17,117 nt of DNA from Lysobacteraceae bacterium (GCA_004173415.1 SEHC01000009.1:1-17117), one strand, 5' to 3'. Numbered from the stretch's first letter, positions 5,528 to 14,295 are shown. Notes: generated from the letters alone by a model not told the origin. Made by a program: numbers and translations.

Positions 5528-8122
5528 TCAAGCGGCCTTGGATGACTCGAGGAAATCCTGCGCGAACCGCTGCAGCACCCCACCAGCCTCGTAGATGGAA
5601 ACCTCCTCGTCGCTGTCCAGCCGGCAGGTCACCGGCACTTCGACGCGCTCGCCATCCTTGCGATGGATCACCAGGGTCAGCTCAGCGCGCGGGGTACGTT
5701 CGCCGATCACGTCGAAAGTCTCGGTGCCGTCGATACCCAGGGTGACGCGCGTGGTCCCCGGCTTGAACTCGAGCGGCAGAACGCCCATGCCGACCAGGTT
5801 GGTGCGGTGGATGCGTTCGAAGCCTTCGGCGGCGATGGCTTCCACACCCGCCAGGCGCACGCCCTTGGCCGCCCAGTCGCGCGAGCTGCCCTGGCCGTAG
5901 TCGGCACCGGCAATGATGATCAGCGGCTGCTTGCGATCCATGTAGGTTTCGATCGCTTCCCACATGCGCACGACCTTGCCTTCCGGCTCCACACGGGCCA
6001 GCGAGCCCTGCTTCACGCTGCCATCGGGGTTCCGCACCATCTCGTTGAACAGCTTCGGGTTGGCGAAGGTGGCGCGTTGCGCGGTGAGGTGGTCGCCGCG
6101 ATGGGTGGCGTAGGAATTGAAGTCCTCCTCCGGCAGGCCCATCTTCGCCAGGTACTCGCCCGCCGCGCTGTTGCGAAGGATGGCGTTGGACGGCGACAGA
6201 TGGTCGGTGGTGATGTTGTCCGGCAACACCGCCAGCGGGCGCAGGCCTTGCAGCGTGCGGGCCCCAGCGAGCGCGCCTTCCCAATACGGCGGCCTGCGGA
6301 TATAGGTGCTTTGCGGGCGCCAGTCGTACAGCGGTTCGACTTTCGGTCCATGCTCCACGCGCACCGCGAACATCGGGTTGTAGACGCTGCGGAACTGCTC
6401 CGGCTTCACCGAAGCCTTGACCACCGCGTCGATTTCCTCGTCGCTCGGCCACAGGTCCTTGAGCCTGATCTCCTTGCCGTCGGCCACGCCCAGCACGTCC
6501 TTCTCGATATCGAAGCGGATGGTGCCGGCAATGGCGTAAGCCACCACCAGCGCCGGCGAGGCCAGGAAGGCCTGCTTGGCGTAGGGATGGATGCGTCCGT
6601 CGAAATTGCGGTTGCCCGACAGGACCGCGGTGGCGTACAAGTCGCGGTCGATGATCTCCCGCTGGATCGCCGGGTCCAGCGCGCCGGACATGCCGTTGCA
6701 GGTGGTGCAGGCGAAGCCGACCACGCCGAAGCCCAGCGCCTCCAACTCGGGCATCAACCCGCTTTCCTCAAGGTAGAGCGACACCGCCTTGGAGCCGGGC
6801 GCAAGCGAGGTCTTCACCCACGGCTTGCGCGCAAGGCCGAGCCGGTTCGCGTTGCGCGCCAGCAGCGCCGCGGAGATCACGTTGCGCGGATTGCTGGTGT
6901 TGGTGCAGCTGGTGATCGCGGCGATGATCACCGCTCCGTCGGGCATCAGCCCCGGCACCTCCTCCCAGGTGCCGGCGATGCCGCGGGCCGCCAGGTCGGA
7001 AGTGGCCACCCGCGCATGCGGATTGGACGGACCGGCCATGTTGCGCACCACCGCGGACAAGTCGAAGCGCAGGTCGCGGTCGTACCGCGCGCGGCCAAGA
7101 CTGCCGGACCAGAGTCCCGTGTGGCGTGCATAGGTTTCCACCAGCCTGACCTGTTCCTCGTCGCGACCGGTCAGGCGCAGGTAGTCGATGGTCTGCGAGT
7201 CGATGGAGAACATCGCCGCGGTGGCGCCGTACTCGGGGGCCATGTTGGAGATGGTGGCGCGGTCGCCCACGGTCAGCGCCGAAGCACCCTCCCCGTGGAA
7301 TTCCAGCCATGCGCCCACCACCTTGGACTTGCGCAGGAACTCGGTCAGCGCCAGCACCACGTCGGTGGCGGTGATGCCCGGCTGCGGCCGGCCCGTCAGC
7401 TCGACGCCGACGATCTGCGGCGTGCGCATCCACGAGGCGCGGCCCAGCATCACGTTCTCCGCTTCCAGCCCGCCCACGCCAATGGCAATCACGCCCAGCG
7501 CATCCACGTGCGGGGTGTGGCTGTCGGTTCCCACGCAGGTGTCGGGGAAGGCGACGCCTTCGCGGACCTGGACCACCGGCGACATCTTCTCCAGGTTGAT
7601 CTGGTGCATGATGCCGTTGCCGGGCGGGATCACCTCCATGTTCTTGAACGCCTGCCGGGTCCACTCGATGAAGTGGAAACGATCCTCGTTGCGGCGATCC
7701 TCGATGGCGCGGTTCTTCTCGAATGCCGAAGGATCGTAGCCACCGCATTCCACCGCCAGCGAATGGTCGACGATCAATTGCACCGGCACCACCGGGTTGA
7801 CCTGGGCCGGATCGCCACCCTGTTCGGCGATCGCATCACGCAAGCCTGCAAGGTCCACCAGCGCGGTCTGGCCGAGGATATCGTGGCAGACCACGCGGGC
7901 CGGGAACCACGGGAAATCCAGGTCCGACCTGCGCTCGACCAGCTGCCGCAACGACGCGGCCAGCGTGGCGGGGTCGCAGCGTCGCACCAGGTTCTCGGCA
8001 AGCACGCGCGAGCTGTAGGGCAAAGCGTCGTAGGCACCGGGAGTGATGGCGTCGACCGCTTCGCGCGCGTCGAAGTAATCCAGCGAGGTGCCGGGCAGGG
8101 TCTTGCGGTACTGGGTATTCAT
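5528..8122 (-). CDS. acnD: Fe-S-dependent 2-methylcitrate dehydratase
   Basis: Aconitase-family enzyme that dehydrates 2-methylcitrate to a methylaconitate isomer handled by PrpF. It has 864 residues, a typical AcnD length. The 4Fe-4S ligands are visible as C406 (ITSCTNTSNPRNV) and C472/C475 (ACTTCNGMSG). Other aconitase landmarks are DHSLAVECGGYD (119-130), GVGGLEAENVMLGR (215-228) and, in the C-terminal swivel domain, LSPSNAILRNSAAGEYL and GADYGQGSSRDWAAKG. Start ATG 8122 gives MNTQYRKTLPGTSLDYFD, as in homologues, although the Shine-Dalgarno is weak. It follows prpC by 52 nt. The neighbouring prpF and prpC separate it from acnA, which shares the same motifs. Confidence 0.96.
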   Translation of the reverse strand: MNTQYRKTLPGTSLDYFDAREAVDAITPGAYDALPYSSRVLAENLVRRCDPATLAASLRQLVERRSDLDFPWFPARVVCHDILGQTALVDLAGLRDAIAEQGGDPAQVNPVVPVQLIVDHSLAVECGGYDPSAFEKNRAIEDRRNEDRFHFIEWTRQAFKNMEVIPPGNGIMHQINLEKMSPVVQVREGVAFPDTCVGTDSHTPHVDALGVIAIGVGGLEAENVMLGRASWMRTPQIVGVELTGRPQPGITATDVVLALTEFLRKSKVVGAWLEFHGEGASALTVGDRATISNMAPEYGATAAMFSIDSQTIDYLRLTGRDEEQVRLVETYARHTGLWSGSLGRARYDRDLRFDLSAVVRNMAGPSNPHARVATSDLAARGIAGTWEEVPGLMPDGAVIIAAITSCTNTSNPRNVISAALLARNANRLGLARKPWVKTSLAPGSKAVSLYLEESGLMPELEALGFGVVGFACTTCNGMSGALDPAIQREIIDRDLYATAVLSGNRNFDGRIHPYAKQAFLASPALVVAYAIAGTIRFDIEKDVLGVADGKEIRLKDLWPSDEEIDAVVKASVKPEQFRSVYNPMFAVRVEHGPKVEPLYDWRPQSTYIRRPPYWEGALAGARTLQGLRPLAVLPDNITTDHLSPSNAILRNSAAGEYLAKMGLPEEDFNSYATHRGDHLTAQRATFANPKLFNEMVRNPDGSVKQGSLARVEPEGKVVRMWEAIETYMDRKQPLIIIAGADYGQGSSRDWAAKGVRLAGVEAIAAEGFERIHRTNLVGMGVLPLEFKPGTTRVTLGIDGTETFDVIGERTPRAELTLVIHRKDGERVEVPVTCRLDSDEEVSIYEAGGVLQRFAQDFLESSKAA

Positions 8123-8174
8123 GGCTGGCGATCCGCTGGGGGTTTGCTGGCGTGCAGGCGTGACGAAGGTGCCG

Positions 8175-9323
8175 TTAGCGCTGGGCGATAGGCACGAAGG
8201 CCCGGTCTTCCGGGCCGGTGTAGTTGGCGCTGGGGCGGATGATCTTGCCGTCGATGCGCTGCTCGATCACGTGCGCGCTCCAGCCCGCGGTGCGGGCGAT
8301 CACGAACAGCGGGGTGAACATCGCCGTGGGCACGCCCATCATGTGGTAGCTGACCGCGCTGAACCAGTCCAGGTTGGGGAACATCTTCTTGATGTCCCAC
8401 ATCACCGTCTCCAGGCGCTCGGCGATGTCGTACATCCTGCGGTTGCCCTGCTCGTCGGAGAGTTCGCGCGCCACGTCCTTGATCACCTGGTTGCGCGGAT
8501 CGCCGGTGGTGTAGACCGGATGGCCGAAGCCGATGATCACTTCCTTGCGCTCGACCCGCGCCTTGATGTCGGCTTCCGCCTCGTCGGGGCTGTCGTAGCG
8601 CTTCTGCACCTCGAAGGCCACTTCGTTGGCGCCGCCATGCTTGGGGCCGCGCAGCGCGCCGATGCCGCCGGTGATGCATGAATGCATGTCGCTGCCGGTG
8701 CCGGCGATGACCCGGCAGGCGAAGGTCGAGGCGTTGAACTCGTGCTCGGCATACAGGATCAGGCTGGTGTGCATGGCCTTGACCCACGACTCGCGCGGCG
8801 GCTCGCCATGCAACAGGTGCAGGAAGTGGCCGCCGATGGAGTCATCGTCGGTCTCCACGTCGATGGCGCGGCCGTTGTGGCTCCAGTGGTACCAGTAGGC
8901 CAGCATCGAACCCAGCGAGGCCATCAGCTTGTCGGCAATGTCGCGGGCGCCGGGATGGTTGTGGTCGTCCTTCTCCGGGGACACGCAGCCCAGCACCGAC
9001 ACGCCGGTACGCATCACGTCCATCGGGTGGGCCGACGGCGGCAGCTCCTCCAGCGCCGCCTTGACCGCGGCGGGGATGCCGCGCAGCGACTTGAGCCTGG
9101 TCTTGTAGGCGCGCAGTTCGGCGGCCGCCGGCAGCTTGCCGTGGACCAGCAGGTAGGCGATCTCCTCGAACTCGCTGGACCGGGCCAGGTCGAGGATGTC
9201 GTAGCCGCGGTAATGCAGGTCGTTGCCGCTGCGGCCAACGGTGCACAGGGCGGTGTTGCCGGCGGCGGTGCCTGACAGGGCGACGGATTTCTTGGGCTTG
9301 AAGGGAACGGCGGCTTCGGTCAT
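8175..9323 (-). CDS. prpC: 2-methylcitrate synthase
   Basis: Condenses propionyl-CoA with oxaloacetate to 2-methylcitrate in the cytoplasm. It has 382 residues, a single citrate-synthase fold, with the catalytic triad at H229 (LRGPKHGGANE), H268 (GFGHPVYTTGDPR) and D319 (NLDWFSAVSYHMMG). The PrpC-type N-terminus LSGTAAGNTALCTVG and short length distinguish it from the larger type II GltA. The ATG at 9323 (MTEAAVPFKPKKSVALSG) is preferred. The open frame runs 70 codons further, but those residues overlap the DUF1003 gene in another frame and are not citrate-synthase-like. A weak GAG precedes the start. The gene lies 40 nt after the DUF1003 gene and 52 nt before acnD. Confidence 0.96.
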   Translation of the reverse strand: MTEAAVPFKPKKSVALSGTAAGNTALCTVGRSGNDLHYRGYDILDLARSSEFEEIAYLLVHGKLPAAAELRAYKTRLKSLRGIPAAVKAALEELPPSAHPMDVMRTGVSVLGCVSPEKDDHNHPGARDIADKLMASLGSMLAYWYHWSHNGRAIDVETDDDSIGGHFLHLLHGEPPRESWVKAMHTSLILYAEHEFNASTFACRVIAGTGSDMHSCITGGIGALRGPKHGGANEVAFEVQKRYDSPDEAEADIKARVERKEVIIGFGHPVYTTGDPRNQVIKDVARELSDEQGNRRMYDIAERLETVMWDIKKMFPNLDWFSAVSYHMMGVPTAMFTPLFVIARTAGWSAHVIEQRIDGKIIRPSANYTGPEDRAFVPIAQR

Positions 9324-9363
9324 GGGGTACTCGCTTTTTTCAAAAGGAAGGACGGGTATGCCG

Positions 9364-9936
9364 TCAGTCTGGATTCTGCTTGCGCTGCAGCAGTTGCCGC
9401 AGAAGTTCAATCTGCTGGTTCTGCAGCTCCACCAGCGTGGACCAGTCACTCTCGCGCAGGTCGTTGAGCTTTTCGTGGACCTGCATGATTTCCAGTTCGG
9501 CCTTGACGTTGACCTCGTAGTCGTTCTGCGCACGCAGGCGATCGATGATGCTCAGCCGGTTCTGGCTCATCATGATGATCGGCGCCTGGATCGCGGCCAC
9601 GCAGGACAGGCACAGGTTGAGCAGGATGTACGGGTAGGGATCGAACGCGCCCTTGGCCAGCACGAATGTGTTGAAGGCCATCCATGCCGCCAGGCACAGC
9701 AGGAACGTGATGATGAATGCCCAGCTGCCGCCGACCTGGGCGACCTTGTCGGCAATGCGTTCGCCGAGGCCAACGCCGCGCTCGTACTCCTGCACGATGT
9801 TGCGCGAGACATGGCGACGGGCGATGAAGCGTTCGACGATCTCGCGCTCATTGGCCGGCAGCTTCTCCACTTCGACCTGCAGCAGGCGACGCGCGGTTTC
9901 GCGGCGGTCGGGATGTTTCCTGGACGTGGCGGTCAT
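9364..9936 (-). CDS. DUF1003 family membrane protein inside the prp operon
   Basis: A 190-residue inner-membrane protein with two predicted transmembrane helices: about 71-92 (GSWAFIITFLLCLAAWMAFNTF) shown in part by SWAFIITFLLCLAAW, and about 101-122. The DUF1003 hallmark lies in and after helix 2 (YPYILLNLCLSCVAAIQAP, then IIMMSQNR). The N-terminal 65 residues are charged and soluble, and the C-terminus (about 133-187: RLRAQNDYEVNVKAELEI, LQNQQIELLRQLLQRKQ) looks like a coiled coil. The biochemical function of the family is not known to me. Start ATG 9936 has CGGAG 7 nt upstream. The gene sits 29 nt after prpB and 40 nt before prpC, so it is very likely co-transcribed with the methylcitrate genes. 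Whether it helps propionate use is inference. Confidence 0.88.
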   Translation of the reverse strand: MTATSRKHPDRRETARRLLQVEVEKLPANEREIVERFIARRHVSRNIVQEYERGVGLGERIADKVAQVGGSWAFIITFLLCLAAWMAFNTFVLAKGAFDPYPYILLNLCLSCVAAIQAPIIMMSQNRLSIIDRLRAQNDYEVNVKAELEIMQVHEKLNDLRESDWSTLVELQNQQIELLRQLLQRKQNPD

Positions 9937-9965
9937 GAGGGAACTCCGTTGCGCACTGCCTGCAG

Positions 9966-10871
9966 TCAGCCCTGCTTCCTGGCGAACAAGGCATCGAGCT
10001 TCTGCTCGAAGTCGTGATAACCGATGCGGTCGTAAAGCTCCTCGCGCGTCTGCATGCCGTCGACCACGTTCTTCTGGTGGCCGTCGCGGCGGATCGCGGT
10101 GTACACCGCTTCTGCGGCCTTGTTCATGGCCCGGAACGCCGACAGCGGGTACAGCTGGATGGCCACGCCGACCGAGGCCAGTTCCTCACGGGTGAACAGC
10201 GGGGTCTTGCCGAACTCGGTGATGTTGGCCAGCACCGGGACCTTCACCGCCTCGACGAAACGCTGGTAGGTCGGCAGGTCGTAGGCGGCTTCGGCGAAGA
10301 TGCCATCGGCGCCGGCTTCGACGCAGGCGATGGCGCGCTCGATCGCCGCATCCACGCCATCGACCTGGATCGCATCGGTGCGCGCGATCAGGAAGAAAGC
10401 CGGATCGGTCTTCGCATCGGCGGCGGCCTTGACCCGGTCCACCATCTCCGACGCAGTGACTATTTCCTTGCCCGGACGATGGCCGCAACGCTTGGCGCCT
10501 ACCTGGTCCTCGATGTGGCAGGCAGCGGCCCCGGCCTTGATCAGCGACTTCACCGTCCGCTCGATGTTGAAGGCACTCGGGCCGAAGCCGGTATCGATGT
10601 CGACCATCAACGGCAGGTCGCAGACATCGGTGATCCGGCGCACGTCGATCAGGACGTCCTCGAGGGTATTGATGCCCAGGTCGGGCAAGCCCAGCGAGCC
10701 GGCGGCCACGCCGCCGCCTGAGAGGTAGATGGCGCGGTAGCCGGCGCGCTTGGCCAGCAGGGCGTGGTTGGCGTTGATGGCGCCGATCACCTGCAGGGGG
10801 GATTCGGCGGTCAGCGCGGCGCGGAACTTCGCTCCGGGGGAAGCGGGGGCGCCGGCGGTCGGGGTGCTCAT
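9966..10871 (-). CDS. prpB: Methylisocitrate lyase
   Basis: Cleaves 2-methylisocitrate to pyruvate and succinate, the last step of the cycle. It has 301 residues, close to the usual 295-300, with the isocitrate-lyase/PEP-mutase TIM barrel. Visible are AIYLSGGGVAAGSLGLPDLG (47-66), the Mg2+-binding MVDIDTGFG (89-97) and the catalytic-loop motif KRCGH (127-131) with C129. The ATG at 10871 is chosen because GAGGAG lies 9 nt upstream and the N-terminus then fits the family; the open frame continues 45 codons further without support. It is the first gene of the operon, facing the divergent HTH/citrate-synthase-like gene across a 148-bp spacer. Confidence 0.97.
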   Translation of the reverse strand: MSTPTAGAPASPGAKFRAALTAESPLQVIGAINANHALLAKRAGYRAIYLSGGGVAAGSLGLPDLGINTLEDVLIDVRRITDVCDLPLMVDIDTGFGPSAFNIERTVKSLIKAGAAACHIEDQVGAKRCGHRPGKEIVTASEMVDRVKAAADAKTDPAFFLIARTDAIQVDGVDAAIERAIACVEAGADGIFAEAAYDLPTYQRFVEAVKVPVLANITEFGKTPLFTREELASVGVAIQLYPLSAFRAMNKAAEAVYTAIRRDGHQKNVVDGMQTREELYDRIGYHDFEQKLDALFARKQG

Positions 10872-10962
10872 GCGGCAGGACTCCTCTGGGGTCGTCATGA
10901 CCGTCGCGGCACAGGGCCGGACGGCAGAGGTGCGCGAATGGTACGCCCCTCCTTGGCCTGCG

Positions 10963-11010
10963 AATCTGGCACCATCCGCAGCATTGATCAATCTTGATCC
11001 ATACAATCAA
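10963..11010. promoter_or_regulatory. Divergent control region with TTGATC dyads
   Basis: Within the 148-bp spacer between prpB and the divergent HTH gene is a perfect 10-bp palindrome, ATTGATCAAT (10983-10992). TTGATC recurs exactly 10 bp later (10994-10999) and forms an imperfect 17-bp dyad with ATCAA at 11006-11010. On the plus strand TACAAT (11002-11007) could be a -10 box, placing the start of RNA a few bases from the ATG at 11020, which has no Shine-Dalgarno. On the minus strand TTGATC (10991-10986), 17 nt, CAGATT (10968-10963) is a possible prpB promoter. The repeats overlap both, as expected of an operator for the neighbouring HTH protein. Confidence 0.45.
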
Positions 11011-11019
11011 CGTGTTTCC

Positions 11020-12237
11020 ATGACGACAGATCTGCTTTCCGCACGCGAGACCTGCCAGTTCCTGGGCATCAGCCAGGCGACCCTGTATGCGTACGTCAGC
11101 CGCGGTCTGCTGGAGTCGCGCCCCGGCCCGGACCACCGCAGCCGCCTGTACCCGCGCCGCGACGTGGAGCGGCTGGCGCAGCGCAAGCAGGCCGGGCGTG
11201 GCGCGGCCAGAGGCGCGGCGCAGAGCCTGGACCGCGGGCTGCCGGTGCTGGAAACGCGGATCTCGCTGATCCGAGAGGACGGGCCTTACTACCGCGGGAG
11301 CTCGGCGATAGAGGCGGCGCAAGAAGGCGCCACCCTGGAAGACATCGCGCGCCTGCTCTGGGACTGCGGCGAACTGGATCCGTTCGCGGTGGAAATCGAT
11401 CCGCACTGGCCGGCCACGGTGGCGGCGATCGCCGGAGACGCGCGCCTACCGCCGCTGGAACGGGCGATGGCGGCGATCCCGCTGCTGGCGCTGGAAGTGC
11501 GCCACTCGTTCAATTCCGCGCCGCGCGTGCGCCACGAGATCGCCGCCACCCTGCTGCGCCACAACGCGGCGCTGCTTGTCGCGCGCGCGCCGTTCGACGG
11601 GCCGGTCCACCGCCTGCTTGCGCAATGCTGGAAACCCGGCGACGAGGCCTTCGCCGAACTGGTCCGCGCCGCGCTGGTGGTTTGCGCCGACCACGAACTC
11701 AACGTCTCGGCCTTCGCCGCGCGCGTGGTCGCCTCGACCGGCGCGCACCTGCACGGCACGGTCTGCAGCGGCCTGGCCGCGCTTTCCGGTCCGCGCCATG
11801 GCGGGGCCACGGCGCGCGCGCATGCCCTGATCGCCGACGCGCGTGAGGCCGCTTCCACCCGCGACTTCATCGCCACGCGCTGGCAACGCGGCGACGAGTT
11901 GCCGGGGTTCGGCCACGTGCTGTATCCGCACGGCGACCCGCGCGCGACCGAGATGCTGGCGCGGCTGCGCACCGCGCATGCCGGCCAGCCGGCGATGGAG
12001 TCGCTGGAAGCGATCCTCGCCGCCATGGAGGACATCAGCGGGCAGCGCCCCAACATCGATTTCATGCTGGCGGCCACCTGCCATGCCAACGACCTGCCGG
12101 CGACGCCGGCGCTGGTGATGTTCGCCGCCGGGCGGCTGGCCGGCTGGCTGGCGCATGCCCTCGAGCAACAGGCGCAAGGGCGCCTGATCCGGCCACGCGC
12201 CAGCTACACCGGAGTCGCCCCGGCGACCCGGAAATGA
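11020..12237 (+). CDS. HTH domain fused to citrate-synthase-like domain, putative prp regulator
   Basis: A 405-residue protein. Residues about 5-52 form a MerR/excisionase-type winged HTH (LLSARETCQFLGISQATLYA, then RSRLYPRRDVERL). After a basic Gly/Ala-rich linker (about 53-70), residues 75-398 are citrate-synthase-like. The active-site positions are kept: H260 (LSGPRHGGA), H299 (GFGHVLYPHGDPR, with Val where PrpC has Pro) and D347 (NIDFMLAA). It is therefore either a regulator that senses a cycle substrate, or an enzyme that also binds DNA. ATG 11020 is chosen because the HTH starts at once; the frame extends 90 codons upstream through the promoter and prpB without meaning. It is the only plus-strand gene, divergent from prpB, which suggests local control of the prp operon. 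No homologue name is certain. Confidence 0.85.
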   Translation: MTTDLLSARETCQFLGISQATLYAYVSRGLLESRPGPDHRSRLYPRRDVERLAQRKQAGRGAARGAAQSLDRGLPVLETRISLIREDGPYYRGSSAIEAAQEGATLEDIARLLWDCGELDPFAVEIDPHWPATVAAIAGDARLPPLERAMAAIPLLALEVRHSFNSAPRVRHEIAATLLRHNAALLVARAPFDGPVHRLLAQCWKPGDEAFAELVRAALVVCADHELNVSAFAARVVASTGAHLHGTVCSGLAALSGPRHGGATARAHALIADAREAASTRDFIATRWQRGDELPGFGHVLYPHGDPRATEMLARLRTAHAGQPAMESLEAILAAMEDISGQRPNIDFMLAATCHANDLPATPALVMFAAGRLAGWLAHALEQQAQGRLIRPRASYTGVAPATRK

Positions 12238-12277
12238 GCCCTCCACACCGGGTACGTCGCGTTGCCGCGGCGCCGCC

Positions 12278-14179
12278 TCAGCTGCCCACGTCGGGTCCGC
12301 GCAGCAGCGCCTTCCTGATCTCTTCCAGGGCGTTGGGATCGTCCAGGGTGGACAGGTCGCCAGGATCGCTGCCCTGTGCCAGCGCCTGCAGCGAGCGCCG
12401 CAGCAGCTTGCCGGAACGGGTCTTGGGCAAGGCATTGACGATGTACACGCGCGCCGGGCGCGCGACCGCGCCCAGGCCCTCCTCCACCGCCCGGCGCATG
12501 CCGTTGGCGGCGGCTACCCGCTCATCCGCCACGTCGCTGTGCTGGCGCAGCGTCGCGAAGACGACCGGAACCTGGCCCTTGAGCTCGTCATGCACGCCGA
12601 TCACCGCCGCTTCGGCCACGCTGCCGTGGCCGGACACCGATTCCTCTATTTCCCTGGTCCCCAGCCGGTGCCCGGCCACGTTGATCACGTCATCGGTGCG
12701 GCCGAGGATGAAGTGGTAGCCCTGCTCGTCGCGGATCGCCCAGTCCAGCGAACTGTAGAGCAGCTCCTTGAAGTGGCTGAAGTAGCTGTTGACGAAGCGG
12801 GCATCGTCGTTCCAGATGGTGGTCATGCAGCCCGGCGGCAGCGGCGGCTCCAGCACCAGCACGCCCTTCTGGTTGGCGCCGACTTCCACGCCGCTGGACT
12901 CGTCGATGATCTTCATCCGGTAGCCCAGGTTGGGGAATCCGGGGGAACCGAACTTGACCGGCTTCATGTCCAGCCCGGGCAACAGCGTGATCGCCGGCCA
13001 GCCGGTCTCGGTCTGCCAGTAGTTGTCGATGACCGGCTTGCCCAGCGCATCGTGGATCCATTGTGCGGTTGGCTCGTCCAGCGGCTCGCCGGCCAGGAAC
13101 AGGTACTGGAGCCTGGACAGGTCATGTTCGCGGATGAAGGCGACGTCGTGCTTCTTCAGCACCCGGATCGCGGTGGGCGAAGAGAAAAGCGTGCGCACCC
13201 CGTACTTCTCGCACAGCGACCACCAGATGCCGGCATCCGGGTTGACCGGCAGGCCCTCGTAGAGCAGCGAGGTGCAGCCGCCTATCAACGGACCGTAGAC
13301 GTTGTAGGAGTGCCCCACGGCCCAGCCGACGTCCGAGGTGGAGAACATCACTTGGCCAGGGGCGACGTCGAACACGGTGCGCATGGACAGGGCCAGGGCC
13401 ACCGCGTAGCCGCCGACGTCGCGCTGTACGCCCTTCGGCTTGCCGGTGGTGCCGGAGGTGTACAGCAGGTAGCTGGGCTCGTTGGATTCCAGCCATTGCA
13501 CCGGCACGTCGGCATCGCCGACCTCGGCGCGCAGGCTGGCGTAATCCTGGTCGCGACCCTCGACCTTCGGCAAGGCCGGATCCAGCCCGCGCGACACGAT
13601 CAGCACCTTGGGCGGCGGCGACTGGGCCTGCGCGCAGGCCTGGTCGACCAGGGCCTTGTACGGGATCACCTTGCCGCCGCGCATGCCCGCATCGGCGGCG
13701 ATCAGCAGCTTGGGCGTGGCATCGTCGATGCGCAGCGCCAGGTTGTGCGCGGCGAATCCTCCGAAGACCACCGAATGCACCGCACCGATGCGCGCGCAGG
13801 CGAGCATGGCGAACACCGCCTCGGCCATGTTCGGCATGTAGATGACCACGCGGTCGCCGCGGCCGACGTCGAGCTTCTGCAGCACCGCGGCGAAGGCGTT
13901 CACCTCGCGGTGAAGTTCGGCGTAGGTGATTTCCCGGGTGACGTTGGTTTCGGTGGAAATGGCGACCAGCGCCAGCTGCCCGGCGCGATCGGCCAGGTGG
14001 CGGTCGACGGCGTTGTAGCAGAGGTTGGTCTGGCCACCGACGAACCACTTGCGGAATGGCGGATTGGAATAGTCGAGGATCTGCTGCGGCGCCTTGTGCC
14101 AGTGGATGGCCTTGGCTTCCTCGGCCCAGAACAGCTCGGGTTGCTCGATGGAACGACGATAGGTTTCTTCGTAACTCAC
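12278..14179 (-). CDS. prpE: Propionyl-CoA synthetase (GTG start)
   Basis: AMP-forming acyl-CoA ligase that activates propionate to propionyl-CoA, the feed for PrpC. It has 633 residues, the PrpE length. Key parts are the N-terminal ACAS region (SIEQPELFWAEEA), LESNEPSYLLYTSGTTGKPKG with the P-loop-like motif at 240-250, the PrpE-typical VQRDVGGYAVAL, GRTDDVINVAGHRLGTREIEE in the hinge region, and the acetylatable K591 (PKTRSGK). The start is GTG at 14179, with GGGAG 7 nt upstream and alignment to the E. coli PrpE N-terminus. The open frame extends a further 243 codons into the next gene without homology. It converges on the HTH gene with a 40-nt gap and no clear terminator between. Acetyl-CoA synthetase is the alternative, but the motifs and context favour PrpE. 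Confidence 0.93.
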   Translation of the reverse strand: MSYEETYRRSIEQPELFWAEEAKAIHWHKAPQQILDYSNPPFRKWFVGGQTNLCYNAVDRHLADRAGQLALVAISTETNVTREITYAELHREVNAFAAVLQKLDVGRGDRVVIYMPNMAEAVFAMLACARIGAVHSVVFGGFAAHNLALRIDDATPKLLIAADAGMRGGKVIPYKALVDQACAQAQSPPPKVLIVSRGLDPALPKVEGRDQDYASLRAEVGDADVPVQWLESNEPSYLLYTSGTTGKPKGVQRDVGGYAVALALSMRTVFDVAPGQVMFSTSDVGWAVGHSYNVYGPLIGGCTSLLYEGLPVNPDAGIWWSLCEKYGVRTLFSSPTAIRVLKKHDVAFIREHDLSRLQYLFLAGEPLDEPTAQWIHDALGKPVIDNYWQTETGWPAITLLPGLDMKPVKFGSPGFPNLGYRMKIIDESSGVEVGANQKGVLVLEPPLPPGCMTTIWNDDARFVNSYFSHFKELLYSSLDWAIRDEQGYHFILGRTDDVINVAGHRLGTREIEESVSGHGSVAEAAVIGVHDELKGQVPVVFATLRQHSDVADERVAAANGMRRAVEEGLGAVARPARVYIVNALPKTRSGKLLRRSLQALAQGSDPGDLSTLDDPNALEEIRKALLRGPDVGS

Positions 14180-14262
14180 GATCGCACTCCCGTTGCCGGA
14201 CTCCCGGACCAGGGGCAGCATAGTCCCCGGCGCGCGGCGACACCTTCCGACCTTGGTCGCAT

Positions 14263-14286
14263 CCGCCCGCGCGCAGGCGCGGGCGG
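14263..14286. other. GC-rich hairpin upstream of prpE
   Basis: CCGCCCGCG (14263-14271) pairs perfectly with CGCGGGCGG (14278-14286), 6-nt loop. It lies 9 nt beyond the stop of the membrane-protein gene, with no T run on either strand. It may mark the 3' end of that transcript or stabilise it. Confidence 0.4.
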
Positions 14287-14295
14287 CATTGCCGC

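Noticed and set aside
5663..8191. Long plus-strand open frame (842 codons) opposite acnD
   Set aside because: Antisense shadow of acnD, with no recognisable domain and extreme His/Arg/Gly content.
10750..11019. N-terminal extension of the HTH/citrate-synthase-like gene by 90 codons
   Set aside because: It runs through prpB and the promoter spacer and resembles no domain; the HTH begins right after ATG 11020.
12238..12277. Terminator between the converging HTH gene and prpE
   Set aside because: Only a GCGGCGCCGC palindrome is present, without a T run on either strand.
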